A stretch of DNA of 32,935 bases from an uncultured Acidobacteriia bacterium. Lineage in GTDB: Bacteria > Acidobacteriota > Terriglobia > Bryobacterales > Bryobacteraceae. The notes beneath the pieces are model-generated. The model was not told where the DNA came from and did no database searches. It saw only the letters and a program-made list of their open reading frames with translations. Shown in pieces: positions 1 through 7,126 of the stretch (its first letter is position 1; each line of letters starts with the position of its first letter). The DNA is taken from assembly GCA_903881085.1 (NCBI GenBank), contig CAIRSA010000388.1:1-32935 (forward strand), read 5' to 3'. A program made the position numbers and the translations under genes.

Positions 1-10
1 GGTGAACATG

Positions 11-89
11 AGGCAACCGCCAACCGAGCCGCGCACGTTAGTAAGCGGTTTTGGCTCATGCTATTTTCCTTCGAGGTCAGGATGTCTGA
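11..89 (+). repeat. Dispersed palindromic repeat, copy 1 (right half plus tail)
   Basis: Positions 32-89 are identical over 58 bp to 22556-22613, and similarity extends left to about position 11. Positions 22-50 match the right arm of the hairpin that is complete in copy 2. In this copy the left arm would lie outside the window. The repeat ends just before the 3' end of the diguanylate cyclase gene. The non-palindromic tail (51-89) is as conserved as the arm, which is more than a simple REP would need. It may be a non-autonomous mobile or REP-like element. The repeat is directly seen; its class is inferred. Confidence 0.8.
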
Positions 90-100
90 GGATGAGATGC

Positions 101-1138
101 TCAGGCCCCCAGCTTAACCACAGACCGTTTCTGCGCGTACATGGCCTCATCGGCCCGCGACAAGACCGAAGTGGCGCCTTCTCCTGGCCTGCGTTCAATC
201 AGGCCAATGGCAGTTTCCATGAAGAACGAGTGGTTCTTGCCTTCGACTTGGATTTTATAGTCGCCGACGATCCACTCACGGATTCGCGCCATTCGGAGCA
301 GAGCCTCGGAGTAAGTGCAGTCAATTAGCATCACGAACTCGTCACCACCCCAGCGCGCAATAAGGTCCGTCGCGATGGAGGCCGATTTCAACTCGGTGGC
401 CAGTTGCTTCAACACCTCATCTCCCGCTAGATGGCCGTATAGATCGTTCACCTGCTTAAAGCCGTTCACATCGAACATCAACATGCAAAACTGGCGATCC
501 TGCAACACACGCAATTGAAGTTGCTTCTCGCATTCGCGGCGATTGTTGAGTCCGGTTAGCGGATCGAGACTGGCGATTCTCTCCGCTTCGTTCAGGCGAT
601 TCTGAAAATCGACGAGTTCATTGCGCAAGCGGGAAAATGACTTTTGCCGCTCCTGCGACATCTTTTCGACCATCGATCTCATCTCGGCGGCGTTTCGGAC
701 GACAGCATGGCGGATCTCAGTCAAGTCATCCAGCTTGGCAATAGACTGCAACTGCAGAGATACTCGTTGGAATTGCGACGTGTCCTGCAGATCTCTTGAA
801 CTTATCGCCTCCGCAGCACGCGCGACGATCATCATAATCTCTTTGATCTCCCGGGCGGCCGTCCGATTGTGCTCGACGGCTGTCTCTGCCAGTCCCTGCA
901 GCGCCAACTTGAAATGCCGGCAAGCTTCCCGAACACCTCTCACCGTGGGGCTGGCCGCCAGTTCTTTCTCAATACCCAGCAGCTGGTCATGCATTTTCGG
1001 ACCTGCGTCCGGGAACGCAGCCAATCCAAAGTTTGCAGTCACAATCAGAGCGGAACGATAAGATTCAAGGGCTGCGCCCATCAACTCTTCTACAGTGGAT
1101 TCGATATGTTGTTTTATTGAGATCACGTCACAACACAT
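101..1138 (-). CDS. GGDEF diguanylate cyclase
   Basis: This is a cytosolic-looking 345-residue protein with no membrane segment or signal peptide. Residues 1 to about 180 are a helical, coiled-coil-prone input region I do not recognise. The C-terminal GGDEF domain runs from about residue 185 (DPLTGLNNRR) to the end, with an intact GGDEF signature at 264-268 (RWGGDEF), so it should make cyclic di-GMP from two GTP. The product-inhibition RxxD site is not conserved: the expected Arg is Ile (IATD before LIARW). It is divergently transcribed from fliS and sits at the edge of the flagellar island, so a role in the motile/sessile switch is a reasonable inference. The start ATG at 1138 has no obvious ribosome-binding site. 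Confidence 0.9.
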   Translation of the reverse strand: MCCDVISIKQHIESTVEELMGAALESYRSALIVTANFGLAAFPDAGPKMHDQLLGIEKELAASPTVRGVREACRHFKLALQGLAETAVEHNRTAAREIKEIMMIVARAAEAISSRDLQDTSQFQRVSLQLQSIAKLDDLTEIRHAVVRNAAEMRSMVEKMSQERQKSFSRLRNELVDFQNRLNEAERIASLDPLTGLNNRRECEKQLQLRVLQDRQFCMLMFDVNGFKQVNDLYGHLAGDEVLKQLATELKSASIATDLIARWGGDEFVMLIDCTYSEALLRMARIREWIVGDYKIQVEGKNHSFFMETAIGLIERRPGEGATSVLSRADEAMYAQKRSVVKLGA

Positions 1139-1174
1139 TTCGATGATGTCATCCTGAATTGGATAAGCAGTAAA

Positions 1175-1218
1175 CCTTAGCAGAAGTCAAAGTATCCCTT
1201 AGCAGCAAAACTCCTTAG
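1175..1218. promoter_or_regulatory. Iterated CCTTAG motifs between the cyclase and fliS
   Basis: The 9-mer CCTTAGCAG occurs at 1175-1183 and again at 1197-1205, exactly 22 bp apart (about two helical turns). A third CCTTAG is at 1213-1218. The last one merges into a small inverted repeat, TTAGAG (1215-1220) / CTCTAA (1225-1230). They fill the 135-bp divergent region 1139-1273, so binding of a regulator is plausible. No confident -10/-35 pair was found; TTGACT at 1239-1244 lacks a good partner. Confidence 0.35.
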
Positions 1219-1273
1219 AGGGGACTCTAAAAGCCGCGTTGACTTTCGATATGGTAACCGTTCACTTAATGCT

Positions 1274-1774
1274 ATGACACCTTATTCAACAGAACGACTA
1301 CTTGAAGATAGAATCCTTGCTGCTACGCCAGTCGAGCTGATTCAGATCCTGTTTGAAGAGGGACTGCGATCGGCTCGCCAGGCGAGATATGCAATGGCTT
1401 CAGGAGACGTGACGGTCCGCGGAACGGCCGTTTCCAAGTGTATTGAGATCCTCGGCGAACTGTTAGTGAGCCTGGATCCGGACGGAGGCCAGGAGACGGC
1501 AAGACGCCGTCGGATCTATTCGTCCATGCATTTGGAACTGGTAGAGGCGCACGCAAATTGCCGTGCGGCGTCCTTCGCCTACGTCGAGTCGGCCTTTCAA
1601 TCCCTATTGGACAATTGGAAAGAAACGCTAACCTTATTGAGGATGGGAACACCCTCAACCCGGGACTGGGATGATATAGAGGAAGAGGAAAAGTTGCCGG
1701 TTGCGCCCGTGGATCAGTTTGCATACCGAGCCGCAGGCGCGGGAGTTGCAGCTAGGATTGGATGGTCGGCGTAG
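1274..1774 (+). CDS. fliS: Flagellar export chaperone FliS
   Basis: FliS is a small helical cytosolic chaperone that binds the C-terminal helices of flagellin and keeps it export-competent. The 166-residue product shows the family pattern: a short N-terminal Tyr-containing segment, ATPVELIQILFEEGL (the first long helix), an R...KCIEILGELLVSLD helix, and a last helix pair around MHLELVEAHANCRA. It is longer than the usual 125-140 residues because of an acidic tail. No flagellin or fliD gene is nearby. Its 3' end overlaps the end of flgJ by 23 bp tail to tail. The ATG at 1274 is the first usable start; the ribosome-binding site is weak. Confidence 0.85.
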   Translation: MTPYSTERLLEDRILAATPVELIQILFEEGLRSARQARYAMASGDVTVRGTAVSKCIEILGELLVSLDPDGGQETARRRRIYSSMHLELVEAHANCRAASFAYVESAFQSLLDNWKETLTLLRMGTPSTRDWDDIEEEEKLPVAPVDQFAYRAAGAGVAARIGWSA

Positions 1775-2600
1775 CGGAAGAAGGATCCACTTGCCTGACG
1801 ATCAGATCAGCCAGGCCCAGACCGCCTTGTGAGGAGATGGCCTGCGCGAATTGTTCTTGAGCCATTTCCATCAAGGATGCTGATTCGCTGCTTCCGCTTC
1901 CGAACACTCCATCTTCGTGCCCTTCTGTAGACGACTTCAGCAGTTGGCCGACGAGCAGGGATTCGAACTGCTTGGCAGCCTGTACAAGCTTCCCCGGATC
2001 TGCGGTAGCTGAGCCCGTCACGGAAGCACTGGCGGGCGCGGCAGAAAATACTTGTGCTGCGTTGCTGGCCGCCAATACAACTGCATCCGATGCGGCAACG
2101 GGCTGCGCCAGGGAGTTCGACACCGCGGGGGCGAAGTCCGCGATGGAGCTGCTCGACTTCGCTGGGACAGAGGCACTGGCCGCGGCCGGTGGGCTCGAAA
2201 TTCCGACGGAAGGGTTGCTACCGTTCCCCGAAGAGATGGCAGGCGCCGCAATCTGGATGGAGCCGCCAATCTCAGCTTCGGTCATTTGCAAGGCGCTCCG
2301 CACGCCATATTTATTGAACCGGTCTGCGAGCAGACCGGCGTTGAGTAACTTTCCATTGCTGAATTGAATACCGTACAATGGGCCCGGAGTGCCGCCCATC
2401 CATTGTGAGCTTTCGTCCACCACTTTCGCGCCGAGGAAGGATGCCAAGCTATTGGCTGTCTCCTTCGTTGCGAACTGCCCAGCGTTTTCTGAGAAGATCA
2501 TGCCGAAGACGCTTCCCTGTACACCGGTTTGAGTAATCTGCTTGGGTAGCGTCAGCGAGTAAGTTGAATTGGTTGCCGTTGCATTCACTTGATCAATCAC
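1752..2600 (-). CDS. flgJ: Rod-binding protein FlgJ-like, no muramidase domain
   Basis: The protein is probably the rod cap or rod-binding factor of the periplasmic rod. The Rod-binding domain is at the C-terminus (about residues 205-270, with AKQFESLLVGQLLKSS and LMEMAQEQFAQAIS). In enterobacterial FlgJ it is N-terminal and followed by a glucosaminidase domain, which is absent here. Residues 1 to about 110 are an unrecognised segment, then an Ala/Ser-rich linker. I chose the GTG start at 2600 because AAGGAG lies 7 bases upstream; the longer reading frame to 2708 would overlap flgI by 86 bp. It is the last gene of the flgFGAHIJ operon, and the function is supported by its place after flgI. 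Confidence 0.82.
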   Translation of the reverse strand: MIDQVNATATNSTYSLTLPKQITQTGVQGSVFGMIFSENAGQFATKETANSLASFLGAKVVDESSQWMGGTPGPLYGIQFSNGKLLNAGLLADRFNKYGVRSALQMTEAEIGGSIQIAAPAISSGNGSNPSVGISSPPAAASASVPAKSSSSIADFAPAVSNSLAQPVAASDAVVLAASNAAQVFSAAPASASVTGSATADPGKLVQAAKQFESLLVGQLLKSSTEGHEDGVFGSGSSESASLMEMAQEQFAQAISSQGGLGLADLIVRQVDPSSATPTIQS

Positions 2601-2622
2601 GTTTCGACTCCTTAATGATTTA

Positions 2623-3735
2623 TTAAACAACTTCCAGTTCTGCTTCGAGGGCGCCAGCAGTGCGCAATGCCTGCAAGATGGCAATGATATCCCGCGGTGT
2701 GGAGCCAATAGATATGAGCGACCTGACCAGCTCTTCCACGCTCGCCCCTTCTTTCAACATGATGTTGCGGGCCTTTTCTTCCTTCACCTCGACCTTTGTC
2801 TGCGGCACGACCTCGGTAGTTCCCTTCGACAAGGGACCAGGCTGAGAAACTGCAAGTATCGTCTGGATTTCGACGGTCAGATTGCCGTGCATGATGGCGA
2901 TTGGCGAAACCTTTACGTCCTTGCCCATGACAATTGTGCCGGTGCGTTCGTTGATGACAACCTTGGCGACTCTGTCTGCTTCAACGGTGACCCGTTCCAA
3001 CTCAGCTACAAACTCGATGGGACGCGAAGTGTACTCTTGGGGGATCGTAACTTGTACCAGCGCGGAATTCAGAGTCATAGCCAAGGGTTTGTCCTTCTCT
3101 GTGAACTGCTTATTTATCGCCGCGGTAATTCTTGCCGCAGTGGTAAAATCGGCTTGCCGCAGTTGCAGGCGGACGTTCTTGACCGGAGCAATGGAGGGGG
3201 AGGTCCGCTCGATGGATGCTCCGTTCGGGATGCGTCCAACTGTCGGATGATTAACCGATTGTGCATTTCCGCTTTTTCCACTCACAAATCCGCCGGTTAC
3301 AACCGCACCCTGGGCGATCGCATAAGGCTGCCCATCGATTCCTTTTAACGTTGTTAGCAGGAGTAAGCCGCCCTGCAAGTTCGCTGCATCGCCAATCGCC
3401 CCTACAGTGACATCGATTTTAGAGCCTGGTTGGGCGAATGGGGGAAGCACGGCGGTAATAATGACGGCAGCCATGTTGTTAACCCGGATAGCAGTCGCCG
3501 GTACGGACACTCCCATCTGTTGCAATAAGTTGGTGAGACTCTGGGCGGAGAACACCGTTTGTTTGCGGTCGCCGGTTCCGTTCAAGCCAACTACAAGGCC
3601 GTAACCGATCAATTGGTTGTCGCGAACTCCCTCGACGGAAACAAGCTCTTTCAATCGCGAACTGGCCTGCGCGATGGGCGTGAAGGACAAAAATGCAAAT
3701 ATGCCCGCAACGAACATGGTCTTGTGATTCATCAT
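2623..3735 (-). CDS. flgI: Flagellar P-ring protein FlgI
   Basis: FlgI forms the periplasmic P ring, the rod bushing in the peptidoglycan layer. The 370-residue length is standard. An N-terminal Sec signal peptide (hydrophobic core MFVAGIFAFLSF, cleavage probably after AQA near residue 24) is followed by the conserved start of the mature protein, RLKELVSVEGVRDNQLIGYG, and by GLNGTGD. Later family motifs are present, such as NERTGTIVMG and the C-terminal part with ASVEELVRSL and PRDIIAILQAL. The start is an ATGATG pair; AGGA lies just upstream of 3735. The gene starts 8 bp after the end of flgH and leads into flgJ, which fits co-transcription with the other ring genes. Confidence 0.96.
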   Translation of the reverse strand: MMNHKTMFVAGIFAFLSFTPIAQASSRLKELVSVEGVRDNQLIGYGLVVGLNGTGDRKQTVFSAQSLTNLLQQMGVSVPATAIRVNNMAAVIITAVLPPFAQPGSKIDVTVGAIGDAANLQGGLLLLTTLKGIDGQPYAIAQGAVVTGGFVSGKSGNAQSVNHPTVGRIPNGASIERTSPSIAPVKNVRLQLRQADFTTAARITAAINKQFTEKDKPLAMTLNSALVQVTIPQEYTSRPIEFVAELERVTVEADRVAKVVINERTGTIVMGKDVKVSPIAIMHGNLTVEIQTILAVSQPGPLSKGTTEVVPQTKVEVKEEKARNIMLKEGASVEELVRSLISIGSTPRDIIAILQALRTAGALEAELEVV

Positions 3736-3743
3736 CCCGATTC

Positions 3744-4433
3744 CTAAAACGGCAAGATTCCCAGCAGTAGCCTGTATAAGAAGTTGGGACGCCGCACGAC
3801 ATCCCCAACAACGCCTTTCCCATTAACCGTGATCTCCATTTGGCCGAGCCTGTTGGAAGTGACGGTATTTCCCGTGTCCACATCCATAGGCCGGATGACG
3901 CCGCGTATTTTGATTACCTGGGTTTCCGAATTGATGGTCATCGATCGAGTCCCTTCCACTACCATGTAGCCATTGGGAAGTACATGGGTCACCCGGGCAG
4001 CAAGCGTCGTATTCAAAGTGGTCTCGCGACTCGTAGTTCCATCTCCATTCAGTTGTTGATCGGAGCTCAATCCGGCTAGATTCGAGAGTGGTCCGGTAGC
4101 CTTGGTGATGCCGGCAATCGCGGAGACGCTGGCCTTGGCGCTCGACGTGCGCCCGGTCTTGGTGGTCCCCTTTGATACGGCGGAGGCGCTTTCAGACACA
4201 ATAACGGTGACAACATCGTCAACACGCGAAGCACGAAGGTCGGCCGCCAGATCTGAAAAGCGTGCACGCTGCACCCACAATGAACCCGTTGCCGCCTCGC
4301 CCGCATGCGGACCGGCGGCGCGTGTAGCCTCTTCAATAAACACATCGAGCGGACTTGGGCCGGGCGGCTTCGGTTTCAGCTTGATACCGGCTAAGCATAG
4401 CGACGTTGCCAGCAGGAACAATGTAGCTCTCAT
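3744..4433 (-). CDS. flgH: Flagellar L-ring protein FlgH
   Basis: FlgH forms the L ring in the outer membrane around the rod. The 229-residue protein has the family core: SLW near residue 51, DLRASRVDDVVTVIVSES, then the Ser/Thr-rich stretch, LPNGYMVVEGTRSM and IKIRGVIRP. FlgH is usually a lipoprotein. Here the N-terminus (ATLFLLATSLCLAG) has a Cys at 13, but Leu at -1 does not fit a normal lipobox, so lipidation is doubtful. The start ATG overlaps the flgA stop (ATGA, 4430-4433), a sign of translational coupling. An outer-membrane L ring implies a diderm envelope, which fits Acidobacteriota. Confidence 0.95.
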   Translation of the reverse strand: MRATLFLLATSLCLAGIKLKPKPPGPSPLDVFIEEATRAAGPHAGEAATGSLWVQRARFSDLAADLRASRVDDVVTVIVSESASAVSKGTTKTGRTSSAKASVSAIAGITKATGPLSNLAGLSSDQQLNGDGTTSRETTLNTTLAARVTHVLPNGYMVVEGTRSMTINSETQVIKIRGVIRPMDVDTGNTVTSNRLGQMEITVNGKGVVGDVVRRPNFLYRLLLGILPF

Positions 4434-5314
4434 TTCACCGTTACCTTTCCCGGCGCTTGAACGCGTGCGCGGAATGTTCTACCGTTCTGGGGGTTTCGGA
4501 CCAGCACCAGTTCGCCAGTCCGCCCACTAGTCTCAGCCAGGCCTTCGAGTTTGAGATAAACTTTCCCCTGTTGCGCCTCCACTTGGAGGATCTGTCCCTT
4601 CTCCACTTCTTTCGGCGGTTCGATCTGCGTTTTCAGAATGGTGGTGCCTTCACGGATAGCAACAATGGGAACCCAGCCCACTACCTCGTCAAAGGTCTTT
4701 GCGAAGTCCCGGCGCAGCGAGAATCCTTCCATGCGCTGCATGCGCAGGCTAGCTGCTTCGATCAGTTCGCCTCGTTTGAGCGTTCTGGAAGCAACTACAC
4801 GCTCGAATTGAACGGAGATGCGGACACGAGCCCAGATGTTGAAGCGGCGGTTATCTCCATAGAGAACGTGGCCATGCCAGATAGCTCCTTGCGGGGAGCC
4901 AGCCAGATCTGCTCCGCCCAATGCATCGAGAGGAAACACAATTTCTCCAACTGGCGCAAGGTGCTTGCCGGACTCAAGAATCTGGATCCTGGCATCCGGG
5001 AACGGGATCGACTTCCGCATCGCCGCTGCCATGGGACTCTCTTCGGGAGTCTTCATAGCCCACTCCAGACAGATCTCCGCTTCCGGTACAAAGTCCGCTC
5101 CGCTGGCCTTGGTCAGCCTGAGAAGCTCGTCGATGCGCATGACCCGGCGTGAACCAGGGCCTGGCGAGAAACCAGCAAACGTATCTGCGGGCAACCTTGC
5201 GTAGCGGGAATCTGCCAAGGCAAGATGGCGCGCGGTGATCCGGTCTCCATCGACAACTGGATGGCACGGAAAAGTCGTGGATGAAAAAACAATGGCTAGG
5301 CTCATAGCGATCAT
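4430..5314 (-). CDS. flgA: Flagella basal body P-ring formation protein FlgA
   Basis: FlgA is the periplasmic chaperone that helps FlgI assemble into the P ring. The product is 294 residues, longer than the E. coli protein (about 219). It has a weak N-terminal signal (SLAIVFSSTTFPCHP), a divergent N-terminal half, and the C-terminal SAF-type region (from about residue 165: VVASRTLKRGELIEAASL, then GWVPIVAIREGTTILKTQ) ending in FRARVQAPGKVTVK. It sits between flgG and flgH with 4-bp ATGA overlaps on both sides (5311-5314 and 4430-4433). The start is fixed by that overlap. Identity rests on the C-terminal domain and the operon context. Confidence 0.9.
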   Translation of the reverse strand: MIAMSLAIVFSSTTFPCHPVVDGDRITARHLALADSRYARLPADTFAGFSPGPGSRRVMRIDELLRLTKASGADFVPEAEICLEWAMKTPEESPMAAAMRKSIPFPDARIQILESGKHLAPVGEIVFPLDALGGADLAGSPQGAIWHGHVLYGDNRRFNIWARVRISVQFERVVASRTLKRGELIEAASLRMQRMEGFSLRRDFAKTFDEVVGWVPIVAIREGTTILKTQIEPPKEVEKGQILQVEAQQGKVYLKLEGLAETSGRTGELVLVRNPQNGRTFRARVQAPGKVTVK

Positions 5315-6102
5315 CTGGTTAGATTATTTACTTGCTGATACATTTCGTCGGCGGCTTTGACCACTTTCGAGTTGGCTTCATAGGCTCGCTGGCTGACGAT
5401 AAGATTGATGAACTCATTGACCACACTTACATTGGACTGTTCCGAGTAACCCTGCAAGAGCGAGCCGATGCCTTCCTGTCCGCCTGGAATCCCAACGATT
5501 GGATCGCCGGATGCGTCAGTCGGCGTGTAGAGGTTGGCGCCTATGCTGTTCAGACCGGCCGGATTCTGGAAATTGGCAAGCTGAATCTGGCCGGCCTTCT
5601 GCGCCGCCGTCTGATTTGCCTGTGCATAACTCACAGTGCCGTCAGTGGCGATCGTAATGCTTTGTGCATCCTGGGGAATCGTGATTTGCGGTTCTAGCAG
5701 GTTACCATCCGAAGTTACCAGATTACCGTCGCGATTCAAGTGGAAAGATCCTGACCTGGTATAAGCGAGCTCTCCGCTGGCGCGGCGAATCTGGAAGAAT
5801 CCGCGTCCTTGGATCACAAGGTCCAGCGGGTTGCCGGTCTCTGCGAAGTTTCCCTGCGTGAACACGATCTCATTCGAAGAAGCGCGCGTGCCGAGGCCCA
5901 GTTGCAACCCGGTCGGAATCGTACTCTGCTGCCCGGCCGAAGCACCAGGTTGAACCAGATTTTGATACAACAGGTCTTGAAACTGTGCCCTGCGCATCTT
6001 GAAACCTGCCGTGTTGGCGTTGGCCAGGTTGTGGGCGATATTGTCCACGTTCAATTGTTGGGCGGTCATTCCGCTGGCCGCACTGTACAATGCTCGAATC
6101 AT
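5311..6102 (-). CDS. flgG: Flagellar distal rod protein FlgG
   Basis: FlgG builds the distal rod. The 263-residue protein is of standard length. It opens with the classic MIRALYSAASGMTAQQLNVD and NIAHNLANANTAGFK, has the middle FlgE/F/G-like region (NPLDLVIQGRGFFQI, YTRSGSF, DGNLVTSDG), and ends with the C-terminal helix motif EFINLIVSQRAYEANSKVV. AAGGGA lies 8 bases before the ATG at 6102. It is separated from flgF by 85 bp and overlaps flgA by 4 bp. The close match of the N- and C-terminal motifs makes the assignment secure; flgF next door is the more divergent paralogue. Confidence 0.96.
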   Translation of the reverse strand: MIRALYSAASGMTAQQLNVDNIAHNLANANTAGFKMRRAQFQDLLYQNLVQPGASAGQQSTIPTGLQLGLGTRASSNEIVFTQGNFAETGNPLDLVIQGRGFFQIRRASGELAYTRSGSFHLNRDGNLVTSDGNLLEPQITIPQDAQSITIATDGTVSYAQANQTAAQKAGQIQLANFQNPAGLNSIGANLYTPTDASGDPIVGIPGGQEGIGSLLQGYSEQSNVSVVNEFINLIVSQRAYEANSKVVKAADEMYQQVNNLTR

Positions 6103-6187
6103 TTACTGGTCCCTTCTCTTTCTCGGCAAAAAGCCCGTGATCTCTTATTGGATCGATGCACCGAGCCGGCTCTGTGCGAGCCTCCGG

Positions 6188-6913
6188 CTAACTGACCTTT
6201 GCGACTTCCTCGATCGCTTTCCTGCTCATCTCCGACCCGATGGCAACCGCCTTCTGGAGCGCCTCAAAATGGCGCATCACATTGACGATCCGCACAGCGG
6301 AGTCGGCACTGCTCACGTTTGAGAGTTCGATCTTGCCCTGCAATATCTGCGCGCCTGCATCGACTGGTATTGCTTTCACGTCGGTGTTTTTATAATAAGT
6401 ATTGCCTTGCTTTTCCAAAACTGCGGGATTGGCAAAATCGACCACGGCAACTTTCCCGGAAGGGATTCCGTCCTGCGAAACAACGCCGTCCGGACCAACG
6501 TCGAATTGGCCGCCCGGGCGCAATTGGATGGTTCCATTTGAGCTGCGCAAAGGATATCCATCGCTGGTGACTAACTGCCCGGAGGGAGATATTGTAAATG
6601 CGCCGTTGCGCGTATAGAGAGGGCCGGACTTGCCATCCACCACAAAAAAGCCTTTGCCTGAGATCGCGAGGTCGGATGCGGCTCCGGTGCTTTGCATCGA
6701 TCCTTGAGTGAAATCGATCCAACGTTTATCGGCCTTAGGAAGTTGCGTGTCATCAGCAGCCGAATCTTGATTGACGCCCTTGAAAATGTCGCTAAACTCA
6801 TGATCGGCTTTGAAGCCGGCAGTTGCGGAGTTTGACAGATTATTCGCGAGCAGATCTAGCGCCTGAATACGTGTACGCATTGCGCTAGCTGCGGCAACTG
6901 CAATTGGATCCAT
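6188..6913 (-). CDS. flgF: Flagellar proximal rod/basal-body protein FlgF
   Basis: This is a 241-residue paralogue of FlgG and belongs to the rod. Conserved elements are MRTRIQALDLLANNLSNSAT at the N-terminus, SDLAISGKGFFVVDGKSGPLYTRNG split across the middle domain, PLRSSNG, and a C-terminal region (VNVMRHFEALQKAVAIGSEM). The C-terminal helix is less canonical than in FlgG, as expected for FlgF. I prefer the ATG at 6913; a TTG at 6946 would add 11 residues, and neither has a clear ribosome-binding site. It is the first gene of the minus-strand operon and diverges from fliK across 213 bp. Confidence 0.9.
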   Translation of the reverse strand: MDPIAVAAASAMRTRIQALDLLANNLSNSATAGFKADHEFSDIFKGVNQDSAADDTQLPKADKRWIDFTQGSMQSTGAASDLAISGKGFFVVDGKSGPLYTRNGAFTISPSGQLVTSDGYPLRSSNGTIQLRPGGQFDVGPDGVVSQDGIPSGKVAVVDFANPAVLEKQGNTYYKNTDVKAIPVDAGAQILQGKIELSNVSSADSAVRIVNVMRHFEALQKAVAIGSEMSRKAIEEVAKVS

Positions 6914-7020
6914 GATGGAAACCAAAGAATGCAAGTAAATGGCCAATCGTTTATTATTTGAAAAGCCTTAATTCGATTGGTCTTTCTCGAACTTTACAGA
7001 GGCATGAAGTACCTTCTATT

Positions 7021-7036
7021 CGTCGAGTTCTCGACG
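7021..7036. promoter_or_regulatory. Perfect palindrome in the divergent flagellar promoter region
   Basis: Two perfect 7-bp arms CGTCGAG and CTCGACG are separated by TT. A second inverted repeat, CGACG (7032-7036) / CGTCG (7042-7046), overlaps its right arm. The site lies midway between flgF and fliK and just upstream of a -10-like TATACT at 7047-7052, so it could be the operator for one or both flagellar operons. No good -35 was found, so the promoter itself is uncertain. Confidence 0.45.
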
Positions 7037-7097
7037 TCTCGCGTCGTATACTCAACGGACTTGAATTTCTAAACACCTGAAAACTCAAGCTGGCTCT

Positions 7098-7115
7098 TTG
7101 GCGCTCAAACTGCAT
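7098..7115 (+). promoter_or_regulatory. Weak sigma-54-like site before fliK
   Basis: TTGG at 7098-7101 and TGCA at 7111-7114 give the GG-N10-GC spacing of a sigma-54 promoter (GG 7100-7101, GC 7112-7113). The start of transcription would fall only about 2 bases before the fliK ATG at 7127, so either the mRNA is nearly leaderless or the match is chance. Confidence 0.2.
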
Positions 7116-7126
7116 CTTATCCGGCA

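Noticed and set aside
621..1061. Long open frame on the plus strand inside the cyclase gene
   Set aside because: It is antisense to a gene with a clear GGDEF domain, has no motif of its own and is Cys/Arg/Ser rich as expected for a shadow frame.
2623..2708. Longer FlgJ start at 2708
   Set aside because: It would overlap flgI by 86 bp, whereas GTG 2600 has an ideal ribosome-binding site.
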